Shown one piece after another: positions 8,553-15,383 of a stretch of DNA of 64,000 nt. The notes beneath the pieces were generated by a model that did not search any database, was not told the origin of the DNA, and worked only from the letters and a program-made list of their open reading frames with translations. A program made the translations under genes and the position numbers. The stretch spans positions 1 to 64,000 of the IMG/VR virus record IMGVR_UViG_3300037882_004081. One strand, written 5' to 3'. Source of the stretch: a virus. Position 1 is the first letter of the stretch; each line of letters opens with the position of its first letter.

Positions 8553-8833
8553 GAGGAATAGTTAACCGGCTCGACCCCCACCTGAACCGGTTCATGCCTG
8601 ATGATGACGGTCCGACCATGCGAAGTCTGGATGGTCTCGCACACCTGCCTGAGTTCACAGCGCGGACGGTACCCGACGCGCAGCATATGAGCTAGCCGAT
8701 ACTGGCGCTTGAGCCGCACGTGCTGATTGCGGTTCTGAATACGTTGCCAGAGGACCCCATCCACGTGGTCTACACGGGGAGGCATCGGAAACTCAGTGAA
8801 ACACTGGACAAAGGTGGAAGTCTTGTCGGTCAT
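8549..8833 (-). CDS. Small basic protein, 94 aa
   Basis: A GTG at 8872 could lengthen it, but ATG 8833 (MTDKTSTFVQ) overlaps the upstream stop as ATGA and is preferred. The middle is Arg/Gln-rich (LWQRIQNRNQHVRLKRQYRL), suggesting nucleic-acid contact. Two cysteines (RCELRQVC) are present. No family is recognised. It belongs to the operon of the DHH gene. Confidence 0.65.
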   Translation of the reverse strand: MTDKTSTFVQCFTEFPMPPRVDHVDGVLWQRIQNRNQHVRLKRQYRLAHMLRVGYRPRCELRQVCETIQTSHGRTVIIRHEPVQVGVEPVNYSS

Positions 8834-9069
8834 GACTTGGTTCTTGGTTTGGGTGCTGAATATTCGATCCACACCTTCACGGCTCTATCGCCCATCTTCA
8901 TGCAGTCCTTCCACGTCATTCCAAGGTCGGACTCATGACGCTGGATCGAGCCCCTTCTGGTGTCGGCATTGCTAGCTTGATATAGGTCGTTGTCGTGGGA
9001 AACGATCGCCCATGTGGACTTACCATATCCGTTCGCCCACCCCCCATGTAGTCTGACTGGTTTATTCAT
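8830..9069 (-). CDS. Small unknown protein, 79 aa
   Basis: ATG 9069 overlaps the upstream stop by ATGA. The sequence reads MNKPVRLHGGWANGYGKS and continues with charged residues, including WKDCMKMGDRAVKVWIEY. GYGKST resembles part of a P-loop but has no further ATPase motifs, so this is not called. It is the second gene of the leaderless operon. Confidence 0.65.
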   Translation of the reverse strand: MNKPVRLHGGWANGYGKSTWAIVSHDNDLYQASNADTRRGSIQRHESDLGMTWKDCMKMGDRAVKVWIEYSAPKPRTKS

Positions 9070-9641
9070 GCGATGTTGCGACGGGTCGGGAACTGGTTAA
9101 AAAGCTTCCCGTAGATAGAACGATTCATGATGACAGAGGTTGTCCACGAAGCTCGCGAACCACTGTCCATTACCACTTCGATCGTGCTGCGGCTCCACGG
9201 GCTGGCTCCGCCCGAGTAGGTGACGGTGACGGCTTCCTTGATGCCAGCTTCCGTGATCTTAGCAACCAGCTTCCTACAGTAGGACTCGAAGGTCGCCTTG
9301 GCCTCTTCCTTGGCCATCCTGTCGATCTTGGCGCTGGGGTCCGGGATGACGACGACGTCGGGAGCGGAGTCGAAGACGAAGCGCCTCACCGTGGGGTCCG
9401 CTGGGGTCGTCCAAGCACGGACCCAATTGTACTTGGCCATAGTCACCTTGTACACAACCCTCGACATAGTGCTCTTCGGGTACGGGGCGTAACGCTCGCG
9501 GTCCCATCCACATGCCTCCAATTCGGTCCTCAGCTTGAGCACTGCTCCTTCCAGGCTCTTTTTGCTGTTCTGGTAGATCGCATCCTTGATCGGGGCGACC
9601 GCTGCTTCCACCAAATCCCGGACTGGTTTGATTTCGTTCAT
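9066..9641 (-). CDS. First gene of leaderless operon, unknown, 191 aa
   Basis: ATG 9641 lies five bases downstream of a perfect -10 box, so the mRNA should begin at about the A of the start codon. The protein is mixed alpha/beta with a Lys/Glu-rich helix (MAKEEAKATFESYCRKLVAKI) and a later ISxGG-like turn (TYSGGASPWSRS). No family is recognised. Five more genes follow with overlaps, including the DHH phosphoesterase. Confidence 0.8.
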   Translation of the reverse strand: MNEIKPVRDLVEAAVAPIKDAIYQNSKKSLEGAVLKLRTELEACGWDRERYAPYPKSTMSRVVYKVTMAKYNWVRAWTTPADPTVRRFVFDSAPDVVVIPDPSAKIDRMAKEEAKATFESYCRKLVAKITEAGIKEAVTVTYSGGASPWSRSTIEVVMDSGSRASWTTSVIMNRSIYGKLFNQFPTRRNIA

Positions 9642-9646
9642 CCCGT

Positions 9647-9675
9647 ATTATAACACGGGGAACGACTTTTGTCAA
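9647..9675 (-). promoter_or_regulatory. Consensus promoter P1 (leaderless)
   Basis: TTGACA at 9670-9675, 17-base spacer, TATAAT at 9647-9652 with TG one base upstream (extended -10). Five bases separate the -10 box from ATG 9641, so no 5' leader is expected. Confidence 0.9.
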
Positions 9676-9680
9676 GTAGG

Positions 9681-10064
9681 TCAGTCGGCCTGTTTCACGC
9701 CTTCCTCAAACGGGGTGACGTATCCACCGAATGGCAGGACGGCTCGTACGAACCCTTCCCGCATGAGCAAAAATCCAGACTGCCCTTGGCGGTTATCATA
9801 ATTCACCACTTCGTCACCCGGTTCGGCGAGGTTCAAGAACTGAAGTGCCTTGCTACGCTCCAACTTCTCGTCGTCCTCAGTGCCGTTTACCGCAAGAGCT
9901 TCCAGGTATTCGTCGATCCAAAGCTCCTTATCCCAGTTTGTGACCGTCAGCTGGGATCGTTCCAGCAGATCGCTTTCCCGAAGTAACACGTCTTCCACGA
10001 GTTCAACCTGCCGAAGCAGGACATTGAACACTGGGGAGATGGACGGGATGTCTGCTGTTGCCAT
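9681..10064 (-). CDS. Unknown protein, 127 aa
   Basis: The start chosen is ATG 10064 (MATADIPSISPVFN), two bases after the stop of the upstream 70-aa gene. The N-terminal half is acidic and helical (VELVEDVLLRESDLLERSQ), and the C-terminal half has a compact beta part (EVVNYDNRQGQSGFLLM). No family is recognised. Promoter P1 of the next gene starts directly after its stop codon. Confidence 0.75.
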   Translation of the reverse strand: MATADIPSISPVFNVLLRQVELVEDVLLRESDLLERSQLTVTNWDKELWIDEYLEALAVNGTEDDEKLERSKALQFLNLAEPGDEVVNYDNRQGQSGFLLMREGFVRAVLPFGGYVTPFEEGVKQAD

Positions 10065-10066
10065 TG

Positions 10067-10279
10067 CTACGCGGCCTTTTTGGTAAGGGTCAGGAGACCC
10101 GATGGTTGCTCCTTGACGATCAAGTGATCCGGCAGGGCTGCGACAGCCTTTTCTCCGGGTTCCTTGGCGGTGAAGAAGTACAGGACGATGTCGGGCTTCC
10201 CTTCGCGCTTGGTGCGATTGGCACACAGGCTGTAAGTTTTGCCCTTCGAGTTGGTGTATTGGAATGCAGTATTAGGCAT
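10067..10279 (-). CDS. Small unknown protein, 70 aa
   Basis: ATG 10279 (MPNTAFQYTNSKGK) is preferred over GTG 10288. CGGTTTTCTGCG lies about ten bases upstream, a motif repeated almost exactly before the gene at 44147. The protein is Lys-rich with a hydrophobic core (DIVLYFFTAKEPG) and could be a small DNA- or RNA-binding fold. It diverges from the plus-strand lipoprotein gene. Confidence 0.65.
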   Translation of the reverse strand: MPNTAFQYTNSKGKTYSLCANRTKREGKPDIVLYFFTAKEPGEKAVAALPDHLIVKEQPSGLLTLTKKAA

Positions 10280-10312
10280 AGCAAACACGCAGAAAACCGG
10301 CTATGTAAAACT

Positions 10313-10822
10313 ATGCGCCTTTTACAACTGCTCTTCATCACCTTTGTCATGCTCGGAGCGTGCTCGTGCGCGTCCAAGCGCACGCCAGTGGCCAGTTCAC
10401 CACTCGGTGTGATCCCTCAGCCGGGTCTCTTCGTCGCTGACTATCCTGATATCCGTCCAGTGGACAGCACCAAGAATTACGAACTGCGCGAGGACTGGGA
10501 AGTCGTGTGGCACGGGAAACGGGTGGCGGTTCCAATGGGGTACCAATACGACGGGGCAAGCGTTCCAAGGTGGCTGTGGAGCATCACCGGGCTCACACCT
10601 GATGGACTCATGCGTTTGGGTGCGCTCCCGCATGACTGGGTGTACGACCACGCCGGTATTATGGACACTGAGTCGTTCACGCGGCTTGAAGCCGATCAAA
10701 TGATGTTCGACCTGTACCGGGCGGCTGGCATGACAAAGTTCGGTGCTGGTCTCGCATATCGCGGGGTGAGGATAGGCGGGTGGTTGCCATGGCGACGTAG
10801 CCTCACCGTCAACGAGCAGTAG
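10313..10822 (+). CDS. DUF1353-type lipoprotein, 169 aa
   Basis: The N-terminus MRLLQLLFITFVMLGACSC is a lipoprotein signal with the lipobox Cys at residue 17. The rest has the DUF1353 signature: a VPMGYQYDGASVPRWLW stretch, then LGALPHDWVYDH, an ADQMMFDL helix and a final AYRGVRIGGW. The family is common in phages but its function is not established. It is a lone plus-strand gene among minus-strand genes. A surface lipoprotein made by a phage would fit superinfection exclusion or lysis; this is inference. Confidence 0.8.
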   Translation: MRLLQLLFITFVMLGACSCASKRTPVASSPLGVIPQPGLFVADYPDIRPVDSTKNYELREDWEVVWHGKRVAVPMGYQYDGASVPRWLWSITGLTPDGLMRLGALPHDWVYDHAGIMDTESFTRLEADQMMFDLYRAAGMTKFGAGLAYRGVRIGGWLPWRRSLTVNEQ

Positions 10823-10851
10823 TGGAACCGAGGGTGGAATCGAACCACCTC
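10823..10851 (-). other. tRNA 3'-half-like element (T-arm and acceptor strand)
   Basis: Read on the minus strand, GGTGG-TTCGATT-CCACC is a perfect T-arm with the invariant TTC-G/A-A loop, followed by CTCGGTT as an acceptor strand and C as discriminator. I could not find a matching 5' acceptor strand, D-arm or anticodon arm within 100 bases upstream, and no CCA follows in the expected place. It may be a tRNA remnant, or a hairpin that resembles a T-arm and ends the two convergent genes. Confidence 0.35.
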
Positions 10852-10928
10852 ATCCAGCTTTGGCCTACCATCTTTCGGGACGCGTTTGGACTAGAAGTGC
10901 ACAGTACCCGGCATGCGGAAAGAAAGCT

Positions 10929-11159
10929 TCAATGATCTTGCTTATCATCCTGAATAATCGATCCCTCGTACAGAAGAGCTGCTGACGTATCATCAACGCT
11001 GTACCCGTTCAGAGTGATGATTCTGTCAGACGGGGTGCCCATATTGATAACCATGTCTTCCCCAGACTTCGATGCTTCATCAGCAACGTTTTGCAACCAG
11101 CGGAGCATTTCAAAAATAGTGACGCTTTCGCGGTGGGCGTTGATGTCTCCTGGAGTCAT
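10929..11159 (-). pseudogene. Truncated paralogue of the 549-aa fibre protein N-terminus, 76 aa
   Basis: The intact frame from ATG 11159 gives 76 residues that align with residues about 24-90 of the 549-aa protein at 4114-5763: EMLRWLQNVADE against ELHRWLQDLADD, SGEDMV against SGDDMM, and VDDTSAALLYEGSIIQDD against IDDTAAQHLYGGSIIQDS. It ends a few residues later. It is either a decayed fragment or a deliberately short protein that shares the attachment domain. It sits beside the tRNA-like remnant, a common place for insertion or deletion. Confidence 0.75.
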
Positions 11160-11162
11160 AGG

Positions 11163-11963
11163 CTACATAGTGGACTGTTTGACGAACTCAGCGAGGTCGG
11201 GGTGAACGACCACCAAATCTGAAACGGGTAACAAAGGGTATGGGATCGGGGTTGAAAGACGGGCCAGCTTGATCCGGTTGCCGTTGATTTCGGTTTCGAT
11301 GATTTCCAGGACCTTCGCGTGGACGTCACCAGTGCCTAACTGATGGCGCACCGAAGATCCAATCAGCACGGGCTCTGGCTGTTTGGGGGCCTTGGCGGCG
11401 TACCGCTCGTTCCGGATGAACGTGACCCGCTCATACGTTTTTTTCTCGTCCAGCGTGACCACCAATCGGCTGAACCCTTCCCAGCTGGACGTGATGTACC
11501 CGGTGGTGGCATGCTCCACGTAACCGCAGAGCCGAAAGTGCGCGGTGATGTAGTCGAGGACGACCGAAGACATCTTGGACAACTTTTCGATCGAGTAAAT
11601 GAACATCGAGATTTCCTGCAGCCAGCACTCGTGGGCGTTGTCGGGAATGTTAAAGATGGCGCTTCCCGAGATGTTGGATGGGACGTTCCAAGTCGTTGGT
11701 ACCCGAGTGTTGTTCTTGGCGGACTCCCAGCCATCTTCGGTCAACCCCGGCTGGGTTGGAGTCTTGCGGATCGCCTCCACTTTCTCGTCATAGGAGTTTT
11801 CGAGCACCGCGAACCCATCGTCCTTGGTCACCCACGCCCAATCGCTGCAGCTAATCATGCACAGGAAGAGGTGCATGTCGGTCGGGTACAGGCACGGGTA
11901 GTGCATGCGAAGCCGCTTGATCGTCCGTTCTGCGTGGTTGAGTTCCTTGGTTTCTTTCGCCAT
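11163..11963 (-). CDS. Leaderless unknown protein, 266 aa
   Basis: ATG 11963 lies six bases after a TATAGT -10 box. The protein begins MAKETKELNHAERTIKRL, then an aromatic helical part with cysteines (LFLCMISCSDWAWV), a central region (WLQEISMFIYSIEKLSKMSSVVLD is helical), and a C-terminal small beta domain ending in a hydrophobic VSDLVVVHPDLAEF. No family is recognised. The reading frame continues open upstream through the promoter into a zinc-ribbon module (see next entry). Confidence 0.8.
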   Translation of the reverse strand: MAKETKELNHAERTIKRLRMHYPCLYPTDMHLFLCMISCSDWAWVTKDDGFAVLENSYDEKVEAIRKTPTQPGLTEDGWESAKNNTRVPTTWNVPSNISGSAIFNIPDNAHECWLQEISMFIYSIEKLSKMSSVVLDYITAHFRLCGYVEHATTGYITSSWEGFSRLVVTLDEKKTYERVTFIRNERYAAKAPKQPEPVLIGSSVRHQLGTGDVHAKVLEIIETEINGNRIKLARLSTPIPYPLLPVSDLVVVHPDLAEFVKQSTM

Positions 11964-12173
11964 GTTACCACTATAACACATAGATGGGGCTTTGTCAAGT
12001 ATGCCACATTTTTTGCAGGTGGTCCTCCGTTTGTGCCCTAGGAAACTGTGACCGCACTTTCGGCAGGCGTTGAAGTAGTTGCCGTTCTCAAGGTGGGCAT
12101 CTTCGGGCCAGTTCCGATCGGACTCAAGGAGTTGCAGCGCCGGAACAGTGGCGCGGCGAAGTTGGGTTGACAT
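11163..12173 (-). CDS. Zinc-ribbon module reading in frame into the leaderless gene, 336 aa if fused
   Basis: From ATG 12173 (MSTQLRRATVPAL) a 56-residue module carries C37-x2-C40 and C53-x2-C56 around the phrase FLGHKRR, a small zinc-ribbon type common as a free-standing phage protein. No stop codon follows. The frame runs through the -35 and -10 boxes and into the 266-aa gene at residue 71. Either ribosomes make a 336-aa fusion from upstream mRNA and a 266-aa form from the internal promoter, or the zinc-ribbon gene has lost its stop. Confidence 0.6.
   Translation of the reverse strand: MSTQLRRATVPALQLLESDRNWPEDAHLENGNYFNACRKCGHSFLGHKRRTTCKKCGILDKAPSMCYSGNMAKETKELNHAERTIKRLRMHYPCLYPTDMHLFLCMISCSDWAWVTKDDGFAVLENSYDEKVEAIRKTPTQPGLTEDGWESAKNNTRVPTTWNVPSNISGSAIFNIPDNAHECWLQEISMFIYSIEKLSKMSSVVLDYITAHFRLCGYVEHATTGYITSSWEGFSRLVVTLDEKKTYERVTFIRNERYAAKAPKQPEPVLIGSSVRHQLGTGDVHAKVLEIIETEINGNRIKLARLSTPIPYPLLPVSDLVVVHPDLAEFVKQSTM
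11970..11998 (-). promoter_or_regulatory. Consensus promoter P2 (leaderless, inside an open frame)
   Basis: TTGACA at 11993-11998, 17-base spacer, TATAGT at 11970-11975 with extended TG. The gap to ATG 11963 is six bases, which keeps the TGA of TTGACA out of the gene's frame. Confidence 0.9.
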
Positions 12174-12189
12174 ACCCCACCAGAACGAT

Positions 12190-12312
12190 CTATCCGCGTG
12201 GATTTTGGCTGTGAGCAATTGCCCACGCTACCAGCACGACTGCCCAGAACAGCACTATCCCAACAACGACGAGCGGGGATTCAAGGTCAACGCTTAGGTC
12301 CAGCCCCTTCAT
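12190..12312 (-). CDS. Single-pass membrane microprotein, 40 aa
   Basis: A 40-codon frame from ATG 12312 overlaps the stop of the upstream 209-aa gene by one base (TAATG). It encodes a short acidic head (MKGLDLSVDLESP), one membrane segment of about 20 residues (LVVVGIVLFWAVVLVAWAIA) and a short tail (HSQNPRG). The zinc-ribbon ATG follows 17 bases after its stop. Small single-pass proteins of this type in phages can be holins, pinholins or exclusion factors; nothing here decides which. Confidence 0.7.
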   Translation of the reverse strand: MKGLDLSVDLESPLVVVGIVLFWAVVLVAWAIAHSQNPRG

Positions 12313-12941
12313 TAGGTTCGGATGGACCAAAGGAACGACAGGGACTGTCCTGGGCGTTTCACTACCCCAACCATGGCCTTGCGGGCAAAGAGAGTACCGT
12401 TGGAGGTCCAGAGACCCATCTCGCGGATTGTCTGGGCATTGGCCTCACTCGACGCGAGGTTGCATTCAAACCGGACGATAAACGACTGGGGATAGTCAAC
12501 TCGTGAAATCGGCTTGAGGAAGTCGGTGCCGTTGTACGCGATCATGTTGCCTCCACCTGCCGTAACGTCGGTGGGTTGTGGGGAAAGCGAAGAATCGGTG
12601 AAACGGGGAGCTTCGTCATATCGTCCCCAACTCACCTTCGTCACCACCCATGGGCTGGCCGATCCCGAAAACACGTCCCGGTTGCCCAGCAGATTGGCAA
12701 TAGTCTGGCGACCAAGGTTGACGACGAGGTTTTCACCGATCGCCACCCCACCACCCTCTGGCTTCGCGTACTTCCCAGCAATGCGGCGAGCGACAGCGAG
12801 ATTTTCGAAGACTCCAGCACTGAACGGATCGAGCACGTTGCCAGCTTCGTCCTTCACGGTCATCACGAGGTCGCCAAGGGGTCTCCCGGCCTTCCCGTCT
12901 GGTCCATAGAGGACCGGGTCAATGCTTGCAACGTCGTTCAT
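12312..12941 (-). CDS. Putative virion protein, 209 aa
   Basis: The 209-aa protein starts at ATG 12941, three bases after TTATC (a TAnnTATC-type start). It contains VVNLGRQTIANLLGN, a SWGRYDEAPRFTDSS stretch and a C-terminal IREMGLWTSNGTLFARK, a pattern I associate with tail-fibre or baseplate-associated proteins (EIGLFTADGTLFA-like ending). The family assignment is by resemblance only. Confidence 0.6.
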   Translation of the reverse strand: MNDVASIDPVLYGPDGKAGRPLGDLVMTVKDEAGNVLDPFSAGVFENLAVARRIAGKYAKPEGGGVAIGENLVVNLGRQTIANLLGNRDVFSGSASPWVVTKVSWGRYDEAPRFTDSSLSPQPTDVTAGGGNMIAYNGTDFLKPISRVDYPQSFIVRFECNLASSEANAQTIREMGLWTSNGTLFARKAMVGVVKRPGQSLSFLWSIRT

Positions 12942-12957
12942 CAGGATAAGTAACCCG

Positions 12958-13224
12958 TCACCACCCCATCAGCTTGGCGGTGTCAGGGAGAAGGATAGCG
13001 AGCATCCTGCGGAAGCCACCTGGATTCACCTCCGGGCACAGGCGCGAGAACGCTTTCCACTTGTCGTCCTGTTCTTTGACGACTGCAGCAACCGCCGAAT
13101 CAGACTTGGCACCGCGAGCCTTCGATTTGGTGGTGATTTCTTTGACGCACTCGTGGAACAGCATCTTGATGGTGCTGGTGGTCGGCGCGGCACGGTATCG
13201 GTCCGCCATCTCTTTGGCTTTCAT
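12958..13224 (-). CDS. Small basic protein, 88 aa
   Basis: ATG 13224 overlaps the upstream stop as ATGA, and an upstream GTG at 13257 is not needed. The protein is helical and Lys-rich in the middle (ECVKEITTKSKARGAKSD). No family is recognised. It ends 16 bases before the next gene of the run. Confidence 0.65.
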   Translation of the reverse strand: MKAKEMADRYRAAPTTSTIKMLFHECVKEITTKSKARGAKSDSAVAAVVKEQDDKWKAFSRLCPEVNPGGFRRMLAILLPDTAKLMGW

Positions 13225-13721
13225 GGATCGGTGTGAAGTAGCGGCAGCGGCTTCCACTGATACCGCGGGTTGTTGGGCTCCCCAAAGCTGTGTCCGGGTA
13301 TGTAAGCGACGTTGACCCGGTATGGTGGTTCCATGGTGGCACTCGGGTAGATGGACTCTCCGAACTCCCGCTTACCCACTTCACGCACCATGATTGGGGT
13401 TCCATCGTCGTGAGTCCCACCATACACCAGTGACCTGCCCTTGTAATAGAAGAAGTATTGGCCGTTGATTTCAACGCCAAGTTCTCCGGAGTCATTCACC
13501 ACCCATCGCACGTCGTCATCGGTCAGCTTTCCTGGCACATGCTCGACGACCTTCACGGTCCGTCGTTGTTTGTGGAACTCGTCAAGGGGTCGGAACGCCC
13601 TGACGTGCCACCACCCAGCCAGTTTGGCCAGCCACCTCCACCGGTATTTGCCAAGTTCAAAGTCGCTGCCGCTTTCACCGTAGATCAGCCCAAGGTCAAC
13701 TAAAACAGAGTAGCGCTTCAT
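13221..13721 (-). CDS. Unknown protein, 166 aa
   Basis: The longest frame starts farther upstream, but ATG 13721 (MKRYSVLVDLGLIYGE) overlaps the preceding stop as ATGA. A Trp-rich basic part (KYRWRWLAKLAGWWHV) is followed by an acidic beta-type part. No known motif is seen. Confidence 0.65.
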   Translation of the reverse strand: MKRYSVLVDLGLIYGESGSDFELGKYRWRWLAKLAGWWHVRAFRPLDEFHKQRRTVKVVEHVPGKLTDDDVRWVVNDSGELGVEINGQYFFYYKGRSLVYGGTHDDGTPIMVREVGKREFGESIYPSATMEPPYRVNVAYIPGHSFGEPNNPRYQWKPLPLLHTDP

Positions 13722-14152
13722 GCTTTGTTCCAGAAAGAGGGGTCGTACCCGGCTTGCTGAGCAATCTGCCCGCACAATTTTGCGTGGTGATCGGCAACCA
13801 TCTTCGGGTCCCACCCCTTGCCGTCACCGATATCGATCGAGACCTCAATGAGACGGTCCTTGAGGTCAGCAATGCTTCGTGCCAAATATGGGGAACGGAA
13901 GTCTGGTTCATACCCCATTCCTTCTAGAACGACACGAGTAGCATCAAACAGCCATGATAAGTGGTTTCCACGGTCGTTCACCTGTTTACCCTGCTTCACC
14001 ACCAGTTCCCACTCGTCGGGATTGGTGAGGTCGTAAGTCATGACGGCGGTCACGCGACCCCCATAGTTGGCGGTCACGACGGCGGTATTTCCACCGATTT
14101 GGCTGCGGACGATGTCGCCCGCCTCCAGGGTTTTGAATGATTCTGGTCTCAT
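13718..14152 (-). CDS. Unknown protein, 144 aa
   Basis: The start taken is ATG 14152 (MRPESFKTLEAGDIVRSQIGG). The first 60 residues look like a small beta-barrel (GDIVRSQIGGNTAVVTANYGGRVTAV), as in KOW- or SH3-like folds. The rest is helical with ADHHAKLCGQIAQQ. It is part of the operon started by promoter P3. No family is recognised. Confidence 0.65.
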   Translation of the reverse strand: MRPESFKTLEAGDIVRSQIGGNTAVVTANYGGRVTAVMTYDLTNPDEWELVVKQGKQVNDRGNHLSWLFDATRVVLEGMGYEPDFRSPYLARSIADLKDRLIEVSIDIGDGKGWDPKMVADHHAKLCGQIAQQAGYDPSFWNKA

Positions 14153-14160
14153 AGTTGGTA

Positions 14161-14526
14161 TTAGATGGTTTCGCCGATCATGATTGGTCCGGCGATGTCC
14201 GAAACGCACAGTTCGATGGCTTTATTGTAGGTGGCAAGGCCACTGGCCTTGGCGGACTCTGCGTCCTCAACGGCGAGGTGGTCAGCCCAGCAAATGGGCA
14301 GGTCGAACGTGAGCTTGGTCGAGTGGTGCGAATCCGACACGAAAAAATCAGCGGTCCAACCGCAGGACTCATCGAAGTCCTCGTTGACTTCCACGACCAG
14401 CAACCCAGCACTATCGAACGAGACTTCCTGAATCCACTCCCCCGGAATCCGCGTGTAACCCGAAGCGTAGGCAACGGCGACACTGTGGAGGACTTCGAGG
14501 TTGTTTGGGAAATGGACTGCGTTCAT
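14161..14526 (-). CDS. Leaderless unknown protein, 121 aa
   Basis: ATG 14526 lies six bases after a TATAGT box. The protein is acidic (VEVNEDFDESCGW) with a mixed fold and no recognisable motif. Three further genes follow closely with overlaps, so it heads a four-gene operon. Confidence 0.8.
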   Translation of the reverse strand: MNAVHFPNNLEVLHSVAVAYASGYTRIPGEWIQEVSFDSAGLLVVEVNEDFDESCGWTADFFVSDSHHSTKLTFDLPICWADHLAVEDAESAKASGLATYNKAIELCVSDIAGPIMIGETI

Positions 14527-14532
14527 GGTGTA

Positions 14533-14561
14533 ACTATAACACACAAACGGAGCTTTGTCAA
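14533..14561 (-). promoter_or_regulatory. Consensus promoter P3 (leaderless; -35 holds the pyrE stop)
   Basis: TTGACA at 14556-14561, 17-base spacer, TATAGT at 14533-14538 with extended TG. The gap to ATG 14526 is six bases. The TGA inside TTGACA (14558-14560) is the pyrE stop codon. Confidence 0.9.
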
Positions 14562-15241
14562 GTAACCCCCCGCAACCCGTCCGCCAACGTCGTGTTTCGT
14601 CCACCACCGATCTGCGGGAGCCCATCTTGCGGGATCATCTTGAGCGCGTGGAGTTCCTTCTCGACCGAAGAAGCCCCACTTGCAACTGCGATTGAGCGAA
14701 GCTCCGCCTTGGTGGTCATCGCATAAACGGGAACCCCAAGGGACTCAATGGCGGTTTTCCCGCCTTCCTCACGGTCCACCATCACAATGGCAAACGCCAC
14801 CTTTCCGCCTTCGTTCCGGATAGCCTCAATTGCCTGAATCGTGGAACCACCGGTCGTGATCACGTCATCCACCACGATCACCGTCTGTCCGGATTTGAAG
14901 TTGCCTTCAATGAGCTTTTTGGTGCCGTGGTTTTTGGGTGCCTTCCGCACGGAAAACGCATTCAGGTTGGGCGAAGACTGCATCGCAATTGCCAGCGAGA
15001 TTGGGTCAGCGCCCATCGTCAAACCACCTATCGCTTCAACCTTCCCGCCAAAGTCCCACACCACCCCCTGCACCATGCTCCATCCAATGTCGCCGATCAA
15101 TTTAGCTCCGTAGGAGTCCATTGAGGTGACGCGGCAGTCGACGTAAAAGTCGCTTTTGGCACCTGATGCTAGGGTGAAGTCGCCGAATCGCACGGATTTT
15201 TCGAGCAGCATTCGGATTAGGGCGTGTCTTTTTGCGTACAT
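14558..15241 (-). CDS. pyrE: Orotate phosphoribosyltransferase
   Basis: This 227-aa protein has the PyrE plan: RFGDFTLASGAKSDFYVDCR (residues 18-37, the FxLxSGxxSxFYxD signature), GGLTMGADP (72-80, orotate/phosphate loop), FSVRKAPKNHG (96-106, flexible catalytic loop with lysines) and the PRPP-binding VIVVDDVITTGGS (121-133). The enzyme joins orotate to PRPP, giving OMP in UMP synthesis. The start ATG 15241 gives a normal N-terminus; about 20 extra residues extend the C-terminus beyond usual PyrE. In a phage it would raise pyrimidine supply for DNA synthesis. Confidence 0.93.
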   Translation of the reverse strand: MYAKRHALIRMLLEKSVRFGDFTLASGAKSDFYVDCRVTSMDSYGAKLIGDIGWSMVQGVVWDFGGKVEAIGGLTMGADPISLAIAMQSSPNLNAFSVRKAPKNHGTKKLIEGNFKSGQTVIVVDDVITTGGSTIQAIEAIRNEGGKVAFAIVMVDREEGGKTAIESLGVPVYAMTTKAELRSIAVASGASSVEKELHALKMIPQDGLPQIGGGRNTTLADGLRGVT

Positions 15242-15383
15242 GGTAAGAGTGTTGTCTCGGTCCGGAGATCGGACGCAGCCGGACCAACGCAAACAAGGGT
15301 ACAGAAACCCCATCCAGACTCTCCGGGATCTAGATGAGCGCGCCAACCTCAGCAGACGCAGCCCATCCGATGGTTCAGAACGC
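15242..15383. other. Non-coding gap with a short hairpin
   Basis: No plausible frame is seen in these 142 bases between pyrE and the 638-aa fibre gene. A 5-bp hairpin (GTCCG, 5-base loop, CGGAC) lies near 15261-15275. No U-tract follows, so it is not called a terminator. No promoter matching the window's consensus is visible. Confidence 0.5.

Noticed and set aside
8830-9069. GYGKST in the 79-aa protein as a Walker A motif
   Set aside because: The chain is too short for a P-loop ATPase and lacks Walker B.
10823-10920. A complete tRNA gene on the minus strand
   Set aside because: Only the T-arm and acceptor 3' strand fit; D-arm, anticodon arm and 5' acceptor strand could not be folded, even allowing a long variable arm.
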